Source: Lacrimispora defluvii | Lineage (GTDB): Bacteria; Bacillota; Clostridia; Lachnospirales; Lachnospiraceae | Assembly: GCA_013036995.1 (NCBI GenBank) | Contig: JAAOXG010000039.1 | Span: 62,001 to 126,000 of the forward strand | DNA length: 64,000 nucleotides | Reading direction: 5' to 3' | Shown: one piece after another, positions 40,061 through 50,286 of the stretch | How the letters are laid out: every line of letters starts with the position of its first letter | How positions within the stretch are numbered: position 1 is the first letter of the stretch | Notes under the pieces: generated by a model | Told to the model about the DNA's origin: nothing | Seen by the model: only the letters and a program-made list of their open reading frames with translations | Database searches by the model: none | Translations under genes and position numbers: made by a program

Positions 40061-41089
40061 ATGAATATTGGTAGAATAATTCCAGCTGACTTTCGTGGCT
40101 GTATTTCCATTTATCAGAATGATAAGATGTTATTTGAGAAGGCATACGGATATGCAGATCTGCCCAATCAGGTTCTGAATGATACGGAAACCCGATTTGC
40201 AACAGCTTCTGCAGGAAAGGTGTTTGTGGCTGTTGGAATCCTGCAGCTGATTGAAAAGGGACTGCTTCACCTGGAAGATACAATCGGTTCATTCTTTGAA
40301 TTAGACTTCGAGCAGATTGACAGGGAAATTACAGTTGAGCAGCTTCTTACCCATACTTCCGGAATACCCGATTATTTCGATGAATCTGTAATGAAAGAAT
40401 ACGAAGATTTGTGGTATGAATTCCCAAACTATAGAATACGTTCCAACAAAGACCTGCTGCCGCTTTTTATCCACAAGCCGATGATGTATCCAAGAGGAAG
40501 CAAATTCCAATATAATAATACCGGCTACGTGGTGCTGGCAATGATTCTTGAGAAGATCACCGGCTTGGAATTTGACCGGTATCTAGAAGAATCCATATTT
40601 GTTCCCTGTAAAATGAAACATACCGGATATTATGAGCTGGACAGACTGCCTGCAAAATGCGCTTATAATTACATATTTGATGAGGAAAGAAATGACTACC
40701 GTACAAATATATACAGTGTAGATGTAAAAGGGACGGGTGCAGGAGGTGCCTTTACAACAATCGGTGATATCCGCTTATTCTGGAAAAACCTTCTCTCCTG
40801 CCAACTGCTGTCTCCTGCCATGACAGAAACCATGTTGTCGAATCACAGCGGAGAAAGTCCGTGTTATGGCTATGGAATATGGCTGAAAAAAGCGGGAAAT
40901 GATTTTAATCCCTATTTCCAGGGCTGTGATCCAGGTGTAAGTTTCAATTCTGCCTTTGATAAGAAAAATCAGTTACTGATCACGATAGTGAGTAATTATG
41001 GAGACAATGTCTGGAAACTATGGCGGGAAATATCAGCCAGTCTAAATCAATTTTATAATGAGAAAGAAGGCGATTTAAGTGAATCCTGA
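40061..41089 (+). CDS. Beta-lactamase-family serine hydrolase (class C/AmpC-like)
   Basis: This 342-residue protein has the penicillin-recognising fold. The SxxK is in FATASAGKVFVAVGILQLIEKGLLHLEDTI (about residue 48) and LLTHTSGIPDYF follows. The YxN is in QYNNTGYVVLAMILEKITG and GAGGAFTTIGDIRLFWKNLL lies near the end. There is no signal peptide, so it acts in the cytoplasm, probably as an esterase or peptidase rather than a true beta-lactamase. GGGGATATCTGT precedes the ATG. The last 11 bases overlap the next gene, suggesting co-expression. Confidence 0.85.
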   Translation: MNIGRIIPADFRGCISIYQNDKMLFEKAYGYADLPNQVLNDTETRFATASAGKVFVAVGILQLIEKGLLHLEDTIGSFFELDFEQIDREITVEQLLTHTSGIPDYFDESVMKEYEDLWYEFPNYRIRSNKDLLPLFIHKPMMYPRGSKFQYNNTGYVVLAMILEKITGLEFDRYLEESIFVPCKMKHTGYYELDRLPAKCAYNYIFDEERNDYRTNIYSVDVKGTGAGGAFTTIGDIRLFWKNLLSCQLLSPAMTETMLSNHSGESPCYGYGIWLKKAGNDFNPYFQGCDPGVSFNSAFDKKNQLLITIVSNYGDNVWKLWREISASLNQFYNEKEGDLSES

Positions 41090-41429
41090 TTTTTGGACAG
41101 CATTGGATCAGCTGGTGAATGATTCTGAAATTGTTATTGACAGACCTAAAGGATCTACCCATCCAAAATATCCTGATTTTATATACAAAGTTGATTATGG
41201 ATATTTAAATAATACATCTTCCATGGATGGACAAGGCATAGACGTCTGGGTTGGTACTGGGGAAAAGCAAAGAATTGATGCAATTATGTGTATTGTTGAT
41301 TTAATGAAACGGGATTCTGAAATAAAGATTCTCATCGGCTGCACAGAAGAAGAAAAAGAAATTATCTATGGTACTCACAACGAAACAGAATTTATGAAGG
41401 GAATTTTAATCAGTCGTGATTCCGAATAA
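41079..41429 (+). CDS. Small inorganic pyrophosphatase-like protein
   Basis: This 116-residue protein resembles soluble pyrophosphatases in miniature: [40 protein letters not shown] mirrors the strand, YGY and DGxxxD metal-site segments of the family. It lacks the longer C-terminal part, so the substrate may differ. The start is GTG 41079, inside the end of the hydrolase gene, with GAAGGCGATTTAA upstream. Function beyond the fold is not clear. Confidence 0.65.
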   Translation: MNPDFWTALDQLVNDSEIVIDRPKGSTHPKYPDFIYKVDYGYLNNTSSMDGQGIDVWVGTGEKQRIDAIMCIVDLMKRDSEIKILIGCTEEEKEIIYGTHNETEFMKGILISRDSE

Positions 41430-41443
41430 TAAGGGGGTTCCTA

Positions 41444-41827
41444 ATGAAAATTGAGCACGTAGCCATGTATGTTAATGATTTGGAAAAAACAAAAGAATTC
41501 TTCATCAATTATTTTAATGGAAAAGCAAATGACGGTTACCACAATCCCAAAACCGGTTTTCGTTCCTATTTTTTAACCTTTGAAGACGGCTGCCGGCTGG
41601 AAATCATGAATAAACCGGCTATGGAAGATCCACAGAAAGCGCTCACCCGCACTGGCTTTATCCACATAGCCTTCCAAGCAGGAACCAAAGAGAACGTAGA
41701 CAGTCTTACGATTCAGCTGAAGCAGGATGGATATGAAGTGATCAGTGGTCCGCGGACGACCGGTGACGGCTATTATGAAAGCTGTATCATAGATCTGGAA
41801 GGGAACCAGATTGAAATAACCATCTAA
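41444..41827 (+). CDS. VOC/glyoxalase-family protein
   Basis: This 127-residue protein is a two-module vicinal oxygen chelate domain: [39 protein letters not shown], then [55 protein letters not shown]. Metal ligands would be His5, Glu54, His74 and a C-terminal Glu. It may act as a lactoylglutathione lyase-like or resistance-type enzyme, with unknown substrate. AAGGGGGTTCCTA precedes the ATG. Its end overlaps the convergent FadR-type gene by four bases. Confidence 0.88.
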   Translation: MKIEHVAMYVNDLEKTKEFFINYFNGKANDGYHNPKTGFRSYFLTFEDGCRLEIMNKPAMEDPQKALTRTGFIHIAFQAGTKENVDSLTIQLKQDGYEVISGPRTTGDGYYESCIIDLEGNQIEITI

Positions 41828-42522
41828 TTCCCCTCCAGAGATTTAAGCATTCTCCGGTTCACGGTCAGATGCATATACATGGCGCATCTGGCCCCTTCCG
41901 GATCCTTTCTGATAATACAGTCCGCGATTTCTCTGTGCGTATCTATGGTCTCCTGTCCCAGCCTGGCATTGGTTAAATCCACAAACAGGGAGATCGATGA
42001 ATTAATCACAGGAATCAGCTTTTCCACCACCAGATTTCCGCTGCATGCGGCGATCTGCCGGTGAAAAAGAATGTCTGCATGGGTATGGTCTTCTCCCCGA
42101 TTAATCAGTTCCTCTACCTTACCTTTTAATTCTTCCAGTTCCTTTAGCTGCTCTGGTCTGGCATTTACGGCAGCCAGTGCCGCAATCTCCGGTTCCAGCA
42201 TCAGACGGACGCTTAACAAATCAAGAGCCAGATTTGTTTTATCCTTTAGAAAGGAAAGCCCCAGGGGATCATCTAAAAGCCCCTGTCGTTCAGAAACAAA
42301 AGTCCCCGCCCCTCTTCGTATGGTAAGAATCTCTCTGGAAACCAATATCTTAACAGCTTCCCTGATGGTTCCCCTGCCCACTCCAATTTCCTGGGCAAGT
42401 TCAAATTCATTTGGAATCTTAGCACCAATCTCCAGGCCCTTTTCCACAATATCATTCAGGATCTGTTCTGCTACCTGTTCAGCCAGGGTTTGTTTTGTTC
42501 TGTTTTCCGGTTGGTGACTCAT
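41824..42522 (-). CDS. FadR-subfamily GntR regulator
   Basis: This 232-residue protein has a winged-helix domain ([66 protein letters not shown]). The FadR C-terminal helical bundle (FCD) has metal-binding-type residues ([32 protein letters not shown]). Such regulators sense sugar acids or organic acids. The dehydratase gene at 38070, with repeated operator-like half-sites, is a possible target. It stands upstream of rpiB on another transcript. Confidence 0.9.
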   Translation of the reverse strand: MSHQPENRTKQTLAEQVAEQILNDIVEKGLEIGAKIPNEFELAQEIGVGRGTIREAVKILVSREILTIRRGAGTFVSERQGLLDDPLGLSFLKDKTNLALDLLSVRLMLEPEIAALAAVNARPEQLKELEELKGKVEELINRGEDHTHADILFHRQIAACSGNLVVEKLIPVINSSISLFVDLTNARLGQETIDTHREIADCIIRKDPEGARCAMYMHLTVNRRMLKSLEGN

Positions 42523-42543
42523 GAGCCTCCCCTTTCACAGAGT

Positions 42544-42993
42544 TTAATTTCTCTTTTCGATATCCATTACCATATCAACACGGCGCTGATGTCTTCCGCC
42601 TTCGTACTGGGCATCAAGCCATTCTTCCGTAATCATCTTTGCCATCTCCACGCCTACAACTCTTGCGCCAAAACAAAGGACGTTGGAATCATTATGCATT
42701 CTGGAAAGCTTTGCTGTGTACGGCTCACTGCAGACACATGCACGGATTCCCTTTACTTTGTTGCATGCAAGAGAGATGCCCACTCCGGTTCCGCAGATTG
42801 CGATTCCTAAATCTGCTTTTCCTTCTGTTACCGCACGGCCAACTTTCTCACCATATTCCGGATAGTCGCAGCTTTCTGTGGAATTGGTACCAAAATCAAT
42901 TACTTCATAGCCTTTACTTTCCACAAACTCTTTAATCGCTTCTTTCATCTCTATTGCTGTATGATCATTACCCATTGCAATCTTCATTGTCAT
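42544..42993 (-). CDS. rpiB: Ribose 5-phosphate isomerase B
   Basis: This 149-residue enzyme interconverts ribose 5-phosphate and ribulose 5-phosphate. Family residues are MKIAMGNDHTAIEMKEAIKEFVESKGYEVIDFGTNSTESCDYPEYGEKV, the active-site CGTGVGISLACNKVKGIRACVCSEPYTAKLSRMHNDSNVLCFGARVVG and the C-terminal RHQRRVDMV. The Cys in GIAICGTG is the expected base. It lies between the FadR regulator and aroC, separated from aroC by a strong hairpin. Confidence 0.95.
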   Translation of the reverse strand: MTMKIAMGNDHTAIEMKEAIKEFVESKGYEVIDFGTNSTESCDYPEYGEKVGRAVTEGKADLGIAICGTGVGISLACNKVKGIRACVCSEPYTAKLSRMHNDSNVLCFGARVVGVEMAKMITEEWLDAQYEGGRHQRRVDMVMDIEKRN

Positions 42994-43024
42994 TCTCCTG
43001 TTTTACGTTAAAATAAGTCAGTAA

Positions 43025-43062
43025 TATATCCGGCATTTAACATAGCATAAATGCCGGATATA
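43025..43062. terminator. 15-bp hairpin between aroC and rpiB
   Basis: TATATCCGGCATTTA and TAAATGCCGGATATA form a perfect 15-bp stem with an 8-nt loop. No long T run follows on the minus strand, so it may act as a weak terminator or an mRNA end-protecting hairpin. Confidence 0.65.
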
Positions 43063-43068
43063 ATCAAG

Positions 43069-44181
43069 TTATTCAGCTTCTTGGTTATAAAAGGAAATAA
43101 TACCATCCATTCTGGCAGATAAATTGGCAAGCAGCAGATCAACCGTTGTAAGTGCGGCCATTGCCTCAACCACCACGACCGCACGGGGTACGATGATGGG
43201 ATCATGGCGCCCCTTAATTTCAATCTCAGTTTCTTCTCCCTGTCTGGTAACTGTCTTCTGGGGCTGGGCAATGGAGGGAGTCGGTTTAAAAGCAGCACGG
43301 AAAATCACTCTGGATCCATCGCTGATTCCGCCAAGTATGCCGCCGGCATGATTGGTCACTTTCTTCGCTCTGCCATCTGGACCCATACAGAAACCATCAT
43401 TATTTTCAGACCCCAGAGCATGGGAAGCTAAAAATCCATCTCCGATCTCAAATCCTTTTACTGCCCCAATGGACATCACTGCTTTTGCAAGAGATGCGTC
43501 GTATTTATCAAAGACAGGATCACCAATTCCGGCCGGCACACCGTCAATGATGCATTCTACCACACCTCCTACAGAATCTTTTCTTCCCATCATCTCTTCT
43601 AAATACTGCTCTGCTAAAAGAGAGGTCTCCTTATCAGGCATATAAAGACGGTTCTGATCCCGCTCTTTTAAATCAAAACGATCCTCTTTCACTTCATACG
43701 GTCCCACCGATCTGGTATAAGCCGTCACAGTGATTCCCAGGCTTCTTAAAAAACAGGCAGCTATGGCACCCGCCGCAACTCTGCCGATGGTTTCCCTTCC
43801 GGAGGATCGTCCACCTCCCCGGTAATCCCTGAAACCATATTTTTCATCAAAGGTATAATCTGCATGGCCCGGACGGTAAACTTCCATAATATTACCATAG
43901 TCCTTAGAACGCTGGTCCGTATTCCAGACAATCATGGAAATGGGAGTTCCGGTTGTCTTACCTTCAAATACACCGGATAAAATCTCCACCTGATCCCCTT
44001 CGTTTCGCATAGTGGTAAATTTGCTCTGTCCCGGCTTTCTGCGGTCAAGGAAGCACTGGATATCCTTTTCTTCCAGAGAAAGGCCGGCTGGACAGCCGTC
44101 TACCACCACACCGATTCCTTTTCCGTGGGATTCTCCCCATGTTGTGATTTTAAATATTGTGCCAAGTGTGGATCCCGCCAT
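43069..44181 (-). CDS. aroC: Chorismate synthase
   Basis: This 370-residue FMN-dependent enzyme makes chorismate from 5-enolpyruvylshikimate 3-phosphate. Signatures are [45 protein letters not shown] and [25 protein letters not shown]. It has the conserved His near residue 14 and the RxGxGRxSxRET-type loop. Length is normal. No other aromatic pathway gene lies next to it. It is followed by a 15-bp hairpin. Confidence 0.97.
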   Translation of the reverse strand: MAGSTLGTIFKITTWGESHGKGIGVVVDGCPAGLSLEEKDIQCFLDRRKPGQSKFTTMRNEGDQVEILSGVFEGKTTGTPISMIVWNTDQRSKDYGNIMEVYRPGHADYTFDEKYGFRDYRGGGRSSGRETIGRVAAGAIAACFLRSLGITVTAYTRSVGPYEVKEDRFDLKERDQNRLYMPDKETSLLAEQYLEEMMGRKDSVGGVVECIIDGVPAGIGDPVFDKYDASLAKAVMSIGAVKGFEIGDGFLASHALGSENNDGFCMGPDGRAKKVTNHAGGILGGISDGSRVIFRAAFKPTPSIAQPQKTVTRQGEETEIEIKGRHDPIIVPRAVVVVEAMAALTTVDLLLANLSARMDGIISFYNQEAE

Positions 44182-44194
44182 AGTTGTCTCTCCT

Positions 44195-45253
44195 TTATTT
44201 GCTGACTTTTACAATTACACAGCTGTTAGGTTCATTCACTTTTAATTCTTTCCCGTTCATAATTAAAAGCCCTTTTTCATAATCCACCGTAAAGAACGTA
44301 ATGCTTCCGGTCTCGTGGTTAATGGAAGCAATGTGCTTGTCATCTGGAAATACACAAATATCTTTTGGATAGCTTCCGCTGATGGGCAGGCAGCATAAAT
44401 AGGTTAACAGACCTGTCTGGGGATCACGGTCATACACCGTAACCGTATTATCTCCTGCATTTCCGCAAAACATGTGTGTTTCGTCGTTTGAAAAACGCAG
44501 GGCACTTGCTGCGGTTAACTGAGTCAGCGGTTTGGGTCCGGTGGTCTTTATGGTCTGGATCTTTTCAATCTTCGGCTGGTGTTCTCCTGTTTCATAGGTA
44601 AATACATCAATAATGTTCTTAAGCTCATGAACCAGATAAAAGAACTTTCCGTCTTTACTGAACCGGAAGCATCTGGGCGCTGACTCTAATTCACTTCTGA
44701 TGGCATCCACCAGAAGCATCTCTTCGTCCTTTTCATCAAAATGGTAGATCTTTACCTGATCAATTCCAAGATCGGCAACCATAATAAATTTTCCGTCCGG
44801 AGTCCGCCTGGAGCAGCTTACATGAGGGCGGAAATTTCTTTCAGCCACGCTGCCCAGTCCCTTATGGAACACACTGGTTACAATCTCACCAACGGAACCG
44901 TCGTCATTTAAACGGAGCACGGTGCACTTTCCATCATGATAGCCGGATACAAAAATATATCTGTCATCTTTATCCGTAGATAAATGACAGCCTCTCATAC
45001 CCTTAATATTTGCAGAGTTTAATCTTGTTATGGAACCGTTCTCATGAATGCGGAATGATACCACGCCTTCATCAGCTATGGAATAAAGTGTCCTGCCATT
45101 GTTGGAAGCTATTACATAAGAAGAATTGTCTACTTCCACCTCACATCTTGGGATAAAACGGCCCTTTTCCACATCCACATCATACACCGTGATGCCCTTG
45201 GCCTGCCCATTGTAGGAATAGGAACCTACATACGCCATATATTTACCTGTCAT
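44195..45253 (-). CDS. Lactonase-family (6-phosphogluconolactonase-like) seven-bladed propeller protein
   Basis: This 352-residue protein has the lactonase propeller repeats: AYVGSYSYNGQAKGITVYDVDVEKGRF, SYVIASNNGRTLYSIADEGVVSFRI, GCHLSTDKDDRYIFVSGYHDGKCTVLRL, RCFRFSKDGKFFYLVHELKNIIDVF and DICVFPDDKHIASINHETGSITFF. It could act as 6-phosphogluconolactonase in the pentose phosphate pathway, which fits rpiB nearby, but lactone specificity cannot be read from sequence. It probably shares a transcript with aroC, 13 bases downstream. Confidence 0.87.
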   Translation of the reverse strand: MTGKYMAYVGSYSYNGQAKGITVYDVDVEKGRFIPRCEVEVDNSSYVIASNNGRTLYSIADEGVVSFRIHENGSITRLNSANIKGMRGCHLSTDKDDRYIFVSGYHDGKCTVLRLNDDGSVGEIVTSVFHKGLGSVAERNFRPHVSCSRRTPDGKFIMVADLGIDQVKIYHFDEKDEEMLLVDAIRSELESAPRCFRFSKDGKFFYLVHELKNIIDVFTYETGEHQPKIEKIQTIKTTGPKPLTQLTAASALRFSNDETHMFCGNAGDNTVTVYDRDPQTGLLTYLCCLPISGSYPKDICVFPDDKHIASINHETGSITFFTVDYEKGLLIMNGKELKVNEPNSCVIVKVSK

Positions 45254-45320
45254 AACACTTTTCCTCCTCGAATCTTCCTTGTATAAACTAGAAATATCAT
45301 ATCATAAGTTTCCCTGTTTG

Positions 45321-45374
45321 TTAAGGAAAAACTTCCTTAAAAACTATTGACATACATGGAAAAACAAGTATAAT
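45321..45374 (+). promoter_or_regulatory. Promoter and dyad upstream of the regulator-potABCD operon
   Basis: TTGACA (45347-45352) and TATAAT (45369-45374) are 16 bases apart. A perfect dyad TTAAGGAA-AAAC-TTCCTTAA (45321-45340) lies just upstream of the -35. It may be the operator of the cupin regulator encoded next. Leader length to the ATG is about 95 bases. Confidence 0.75.
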
Positions 45375-45475
45375 GTATCTTGCTGCGTGTTTATTATTAC
45401 TAAACTTTATAGTTATATTTATCGTCAGTTAGTATAAGTAAACTTTCAGCTTAACATTATAAGAAGGAGGAGCAA

Positions 45476-46009
45476 ATGGATATCGGTACAAAATTAAAGG
45501 AACTGCGCGTATTAAAAGGACTGACTCAGGAAGAACTGGCTGACCGCGCGGAACTGTCAAAGGGATTTATATCTCAGCTGGAAAGGGACTTAACCTCCCC
45601 CTCCATTGCAACTCTTATGGATATTTTACAGTGTCTGGGTACCTCCATCGGAGAGTTTTTTAATGAAAGCCGGGAAGAGCAGATCGTATTTGGCAAAACC
45701 GACTATTTTGAAAAACACGATGCAGATCTGAAAAATGAAATCAAGTGGATTATTCCAAACGCGCAGAAAAATATGATGGAACCCATCCTGCTGACCCTGG
45801 AGTCAGGAGGACAGACTTATCCGGACAATCCACACGAAGGAGAAGAATTCGGGTATATACTGCAGGGAAGCATTTCCATTCATATAGGAAATAAAACATA
45901 TAAAGCCAAAAAAGGGGAATCCTTTTACTTTATACCAGATAAAAAACATTACTTAAGCAGCAAGGCAGGTGCTTCCTTAATCTGGGTAAGTTCACCTCCA
46001 AGCTTTTAA
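45476..46009 (+). CDS. XRE-cupin regulator of polyamine uptake (PuuR-like)
   Basis: This 177-residue protein fuses an XRE helix-turn-helix ([54 protein letters not shown]) to a cupin_2 domain ([54 protein letters not shown]). Proteins of this kind sense polyamines through the cupin and repress their transport. The gene is the first of the operon, 16 bases before potA, so autoregulation together with the transporter is likely. GAAGGAGGAGCAA precedes the ATG. Confidence 0.9.
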   Translation: MDIGTKLKELRVLKGLTQEELADRAELSKGFISQLERDLTSPSIATLMDILQCLGTSIGEFFNESREEQIVFGKTDYFEKHDADLKNEIKWIIPNAQKNMMEPILLTLESGGQTYPDNPHEGEEFGYILQGSISIHIGNKTYKAKKGESFYFIPDKKHYLSSKAGASLIWVSSPPSF

Positions 46010-46025
46010 CAGGAGGATAAAGCTC

Positions 46026-47102
46026 ATGGGTCAGTCACTCATTGATTTACGAAATATATCAAAAAGCTTTGACGGAACTATGGTTCTTGATGATTTAAAT
46101 CTCTCTGTAAAGGAGAATACATTTGTTACATTACTTGGCCCAAGCGGCTGCGGAAAGACCACAACGCTTCGTATTATCGGAGGCTTTGAAAGTCCCAGCA
46201 AAGGCGAGGTTATCTTTGACGGTCAGAACATCACCAATCTCCCGCCCAATAAAAGACAGCTGAATACGGTCTTTCAAAAGTATGCTCTTTTCACCCATAT
46301 GTCCATTGCAGAAAATATTGCATTTGGTTTAAAAATCAAGAATAAATCCAAAATTTATATTCAGGATAAGATTAAATACGCCTTAAAGCTGGTAAACTTA
46401 GATGGTTTTGAAAACCGCAGCGTCAGTTCCTTAAGCGGAGGACAGCAGCAGCGAATTGCCATTGCAAGAGCGATCGTCAACGAACCAAGAGTTCTGCTTC
46501 TTGATGAGCCTTTAGGCGCACTGGATTTAAAACTTCGTCAGGATATGCAGTATGAGCTGATTCGTTTAAAAAATGAGCTTGGCATTACCTTTATTTATGT
46601 AACCCATGATCAGGAAGAGGCTCTGACCATGTCAGATACCATAGTCGTTATGAATCAGGGCTATATTCAGCAGATGGGCTCTCCGGAAAACATTTACAAT
46701 GAACCAGAGAATGCATTTGTGGCCGACTTCATCGGAGAAAGCAACATTGTTCCTGGAATTATGTTAAGAGATGAGCTGGTAGAAATATTTGGTGCCAAAT
46801 TTACCTGCGTAGATAAGGGATTCGGTTTCAATGCGCCTGTGGATGTAGTTATCAGACCGGAAGACATCGACCTGGTTGCTCCGGAAAACGGCAGCCTTGA
46901 GGGAGTTGTAACACATTTAATCTTTAAAGGCGTCCATTATGAAATGGAAGTAACTTCACCGGATGGCTTTGAATGGCTGGTACACAGTACGGACTTATTC
47001 CCAGTGGGACAAAAGGTGGGTATTCATGTGGATCCTTTTGATATCCAGATCATGAACAAGCCGGCTTCAGAGGATGAGGAGGCCGTGGGAGTCAATGAAT
47101 AA
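46026..47102 (+). CDS. potA: Spermidine/putrescine ABC transporter ATPase
   Basis: This 358-residue ATPase drives polyamine import. Walker A is GPSGCGKTT (residues 38-46), the Q-loop is [19 protein letters not shown], the signature is [14 protein letters not shown], Walker B is [12 protein letters not shown] and the switch is [13 protein letters not shown]. The C-terminal TOBE domain ([29 protein letters not shown]) completes it. The stop overlaps the potB start region. Confidence 0.97.
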   Translation: MGQSLIDLRNISKSFDGTMVLDDLNLSVKENTFVTLLGPSGCGKTTTLRIIGGFESPSKGEVIFDGQNITNLPPNKRQLNTVFQKYALFTHMSIAENIAFGLKIKNKSKIYIQDKIKYALKLVNLDGFENRSVSSLSGGQQQRIAIARAIVNEPRVLLLDEPLGALDLKLRQDMQYELIRLKNELGITFIYVTHDQEEALTMSDTIVVMNQGYIQQMGSPENIYNEPENAFVADFIGESNIVPGIMLRDELVEIFGAKFTCVDKGFGFNAPVDVVIRPEDIDLVAPENGSLEGVVTHLIFKGVHYEMEVTSPDGFEWLVHSTDLFPVGQKVGIHVDPFDIQIMNKPASEDEEAVGVNE

Positions 47103-47907
47103 GAAATTATTGTCCGGACCGTATCTGATGTGGATGATTGGTTTCATTCTGATTCCACTTGCACTGATCGTATTTTACGGACTGACTGACAAGAGCGGAG
47201 CTTTCACACTTTCCAATGTTCTTTCTATTTCTACAGAAGAACATGCGAAGGCACTGTGGCTCTCTCTGGGTTTATCCCTTTTAAGTACTGTTTTATGCCT
47301 GGTATTGGCTTACCCTCTTGCAATGATTCTCCGCTCCAGAGGAATGGGCCAGGGAAGCTTTATCGTATTTATTTTTATTCTTCCCATGTGGATGAATTTT
47401 CTTCTCCGTACCCTTGCATGGCAGACGCTTTTGGAGAAGAACGGTGTGATAAACGGAATACTATCCACACTCCACCTGCCAAATCAGGGACTTATCAACA
47501 CTCCGGGAGCCATTATCCTTGGTATGGTATATAACTTCCTTCCATTCATGGTTCTTCCGATTTATAATGTGCTGATGAAAATCGATGACAATGTAGTGAA
47601 TGCAGCAAGAGACTTAGGCGCTAATTCCCTTCAGGTGCTCATTCGGATTCTTCTTCCTTTAAGCATACCTGGAATTGTAAGCGGCATCACCATGGTTTTT
47701 GTCCCTGCACTTACCACCTTTGTTATCTCCAACATTTTAGGCGGAAGCAAAATTCTTTTAATCGGAAATGTAATTGAACAGGAATTCACAAAAGGGAGCA
47801 ACTGGAACTTAGGCTCCGGCCTTTCTCTGGTCCTTATGATATTTATTTTAATCAGCATGGCGCTCATTGCCAAGTATGATAAAAATGGGGAGGGAACGGT
47901 ACTGTGA
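47095..47907 (+). CDS. potB: Spermidine/putrescine ABC transporter permease
   Basis: This 270-residue membrane protein has about six transmembrane segments and the EAA-type cytoplasmic loop ([29 protein letters not shown]) that contacts PotA. ATG 47095 lies inside the end of potA and gives the standard N-terminus [29 protein letters not shown]. The longer ORF start is not preferred. It pairs with PotC to form the channel. Confidence 0.95.
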   Translation: MNKKLLSGPYLMWMIGFILIPLALIVFYGLTDKSGAFTLSNVLSISTEEHAKALWLSLGLSLLSTVLCLVLAYPLAMILRSRGMGQGSFIVFIFILPMWMNFLLRTLAWQTLLEKNGVINGILSTLHLPNQGLINTPGAIILGMVYNFLPFMVLPIYNVLMKIDDNVVNAARDLGANSLQVLIRILLPLSIPGIVSGITMVFVPALTTFVISNILGGSKILLIGNVIEQEFTKGSNWNLGSGLSLVLMIFILISMALIAKYDKNGEGTVL

Positions 47908-48695
47908 TAAATAGAAAAACAGCTTTTATCAAACGTTTTTTCCAGGATTTTTACCTGGTTCTTATTGTGGTGTTTTTATATGCACCCATTGCAACCATGA
48001 CAGTGCTGTCCTTTAATAATTCAAAATCCCGTACCCAATGGGGAGGTTTTACTACCAGATGGTACACAGAATTGTTTTCCAGCAGCACCATTATGGATGC
48101 ACTTTATACCACGCTTCTGATTGCATTTGTATCATCTCTGATTGCAGTTATTATCGGCACTGCAGCCGCCATTGCAATTAACAGCATGAAGCCGTTTCCC
48201 CGCTCTCTACTCATGGGCATCACTAACATTCCCATGCTGAACGCGGATATTGTAACCGGAATTTCCCTGATGCTGGCATTCATCGCCTTTGGGATTTCTC
48301 TGGGTTTTAAGACTATACTGATCGCACATATTACCTTTAACATTCCGTATGTCATATTAAGTGTCATGCCGAAGTTAAAGCAGACAGATAAAAGTACCTA
48401 CGAGGCAGCCATGGACTTGGGAGCTACCTCAGTTTCCGCATTTTTCAAGGTAGTATTCCCGGATATTCTTCCAGGTGTACTTTCCGGATTTCTGCTGGCA
48501 TTTACCATGTCACTTGATGATTTTATTATCACTCACTTTACAAAGGGTGCTGGTATTAATACATTATCGACTTTAATTTACAGTGAAGTACGCAGGGGAA
48601 TTAAACCTTCCATGTATGCACTTTCCACAATTATCTTTTTAACGGTGCTGGTTCTTCTCTTAATCACAAACTTTGCACCAAAGCGAAAAAAATAA
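47904..48695 (+). CDS. potC: Spermidine/putrescine ABC transporter permease
   Basis: This 263-residue membrane protein begins with GTG 47904, overlapping the potB stop (GTGA). It has about six transmembrane segments. Family features are LSFNNSKSRTQWGGFTTRWYTELFSS near the start, PMLNADIVTGISLML in the centre and the EAA loop EAAMDLGATSVSAFFKVVFPDILPGVLSG. These are typical of PotC. Confidence 0.95.
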   Translation: MINRKTAFIKRFFQDFYLVLIVVFLYAPIATMTVLSFNNSKSRTQWGGFTTRWYTELFSSSTIMDALYTTLLIAFVSSLIAVIIGTAAAIAINSMKPFPRSLLMGITNIPMLNADIVTGISLMLAFIAFGISLGFKTILIAHITFNIPYVILSVMPKLKQTDKSTYEAAMDLGATSVSAFFKVVFPDILPGVLSGFLLAFTMSLDDFIITHFTKGAGINTLSTLIYSEVRRGIKPSMYALSTIIFLTVLVLLLITNFAPKRKK

Positions 48696-48710
48696 CAGGA
48701 GATCATTAAT

Positions 48711-49808
48711 ATGAAAAAAAGAATTCAAATGGTTCTGGCAATCAGCGCCCTTGCCCTGCTTTCCACTTCCCTGTTAAGCGGCTGCGGGAAATCCCAGGCC
48801 AAGGCAGGAAGCAATGGTGAGGTTTATGTTTACAACTGGGGTGAATATATTGACGAATCCGTCATTGAGGAATTTGAAAAGGAAACGGGTATTAAGGTTG
48901 TATACGATTTATTCGAGACCAATGAGGAGATGTACCCGGTCATTGAAGCGGGCGGTGTCAAATACGATGCAGTCTGCCCCTCTGACTATATGATTCAGAA
49001 GATGGCACAGAACAACCTTCTTGCAGAAATCAACTTTGACAACATTCCAAACTACAAGGAAATTGATCCCAAGTATCTGGAGATGTCAAAGAGCTTTGAC
49101 CCGGAAAATAAATATTCCATCCCCTACTCCTGGGGAACCGTGGGAATTCTTTACAATACCAAAATGGTGGCAAAAGAAGATATTCCTACCAAATGGTCTG
49201 ATCTGTGGGATGAGAAATTCAAAGACAACATCCTGATGCAGGACAGTGTCCGTGATGCATTTATGGTGGCTTTAAAATCACTGGGATATTCCATGAACAC
49301 CACCAACGAGCAGGAAATCAAAGAGGCAAAAGAGCTTTTAATCAAACAGAAGCCGCTGGTGCAGGCTTATGTGATTGATCAGGTTCGTGATAAGATGATC
49401 GGCGGAGAAGCCGCTGTAGGCGTTATCTATTCCGGTGAAATGCTTTATATTCAGAACGAAGTGAAGGATCTTGGTCTTGATTATTCTCTGGAATATGTAA
49501 TTCCGGAAGAGGGAACCAATCTCTGGCTGGATTCCTGGGTAATTCCTGCCAATGCTCCCAACAAGGAAAATGCGGAAAAATGGATTAACTTCTTATGCCG
49601 CCCGGACATTGCTAAGAAAAACTTTGAATACATCACATATCCAACACCAAATAAAGGTGCTTTTGATATGCTTGATCCGGAACTGAAAAACAACAAGGCT
49701 TTATTCCCAGATGACAGCATGTTAAAGAACAGCGAAGTTTACAAGTACCTGGGAGACCAGTCAGACAGCCTTTATAACGAAGCCTGGAAAGAAGTAAAAT
49801 CCAATTAA
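48711..49808 (+). CDS. potD: Spermidine/putrescine-binding lipoprotein
   Basis: This 365-residue extracellular receptor has a signal peptide with lipobox LLSGC (about 22-26). The mature part is a type 2 periplasmic-binding fold: VYVYNWGEYIDESVIEEFEKETGIKVVYDLFETNEEMYPVIEAGGVKYDAVCPSDYMIQ, then PYSWGTVGILYNTKMV and YSGEMLYIQNEVKDLGLDYSLEYVIPEEGTNLWLDSWVIPANA. Aromatic and acidic residues of the polyamine pocket (W, Y, E, D) are kept. AGGAGATCATTAAT precedes the ATG. Confidence 0.96.
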   Translation: MKKRIQMVLAISALALLSTSLLSGCGKSQAKAGSNGEVYVYNWGEYIDESVIEEFEKETGIKVVYDLFETNEEMYPVIEAGGVKYDAVCPSDYMIQKMAQNNLLAEINFDNIPNYKEIDPKYLEMSKSFDPENKYSIPYSWGTVGILYNTKMVAKEDIPTKWSDLWDEKFKDNILMQDSVRDAFMVALKSLGYSMNTTNEQEIKEAKELLIKQKPLVQAYVIDQVRDKMIGGEAAVGVIYSGEMLYIQNEVKDLGLDYSLEYVIPEEGTNLWLDSWVIPANAPNKENAEKWINFLCRPDIAKKNFEYITYPTPNKGAFDMLDPELKNNKALFPDDSMLKNSEVYKYLGDQSDSLYNEAWKEVKSN

Positions 49809-49833
49809 TGAACACCAGACGGAGGGGGAAAAT

Positions 49834-50157
49834 ATGGTAGGAAATCTGGAAATTTTGTTGCGGCAGGTGGTAGACGTGGCAATACTTCTCTTTGAATTCA
49901 TGGGAGTAATTGTCATCATTGTATCGGGTATTAAAGGTATTATCAACTATGTCAAGCATAATCCTGCCATACGCCTTCATCTAGCCGAGGGTATGGCACT
50001 GGGACTGGAGTTTAAGCTTGGAAGCGAGATTTTAAGAACTGTGGTGGTTCGAGAGCTTTCTGAGGTTGCCCTGGTTGCTGCCATTATTGTTCTTCGGGCT
50101 GCACTCACCTTTTTGATCCATTGGGAGATTAAGGTGGAGAAAGAGGGAGATAAATAA
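49834..50157 (+). CDS. DUF1622-family membrane protein
   Basis: This 107-residue protein has an N-terminal transmembrane segment (VVDVAILLFEFMGVIVIIVSGIKGII) and a second (VALVAAIIVLRAALTFLIHWEI). Between them is a conserved LAEGMALGLEFKLGSEILRTVVV. These match DUF1622, a small two-pass membrane family of unknown function. GACGGAGGGGGAAAAT precedes the ATG. It lies 25 bases after potD without a terminator between, so it is probably the last gene of the pot operon. Confidence 0.85.
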   Translation: MVGNLEILLRQVVDVAILLFEFMGVIVIIVSGIKGIINYVKHNPAIRLHLAEGMALGLEFKLGSEILRTVVVRELSEVALVAAIIVLRAALTFLIHWEIKVEKEGDK

Positions 50158-50168
50158 AAAATTCAATC

Positions 50169-50213
50169 TATCGCTAATGGTTCATAATCCCTTGAATCAT
50201 TAGCGATATTTTT
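50169..50213 (+). terminator. Terminator of the pot operon
   Basis: TATCGCTAATG and CATTAGCGATA form an 11-bp perfect stem followed by TTTTT. Confidence 0.9.
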
Positions 50214-50242
50214 ATGCCAATCAATAATAGCGGAAAGTATCC

Positions 50243-50286
50243 AAAAAAGCGGAGCCTCTGAAATGAATCAGAGCTTCCGCTTTTAT
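50243..50286 (-). terminator. Terminator after the adenine methyltransferase pair
   Basis: On the minus strand AAAAGCGGAAGCTCTG-type and CAGAGGCTCCGCTTTTTT-type arms form a stem with one small bulge followed by T residues. It lies directly at the end of the first methyltransferase gene. Confidence 0.85.

Noticed and set aside
43008-43298. 96-codon leftward ORF overlapping the end of aroC
   Set aside because: It is a shadow frame of aroC that runs through the 15-bp intergenic hairpin.
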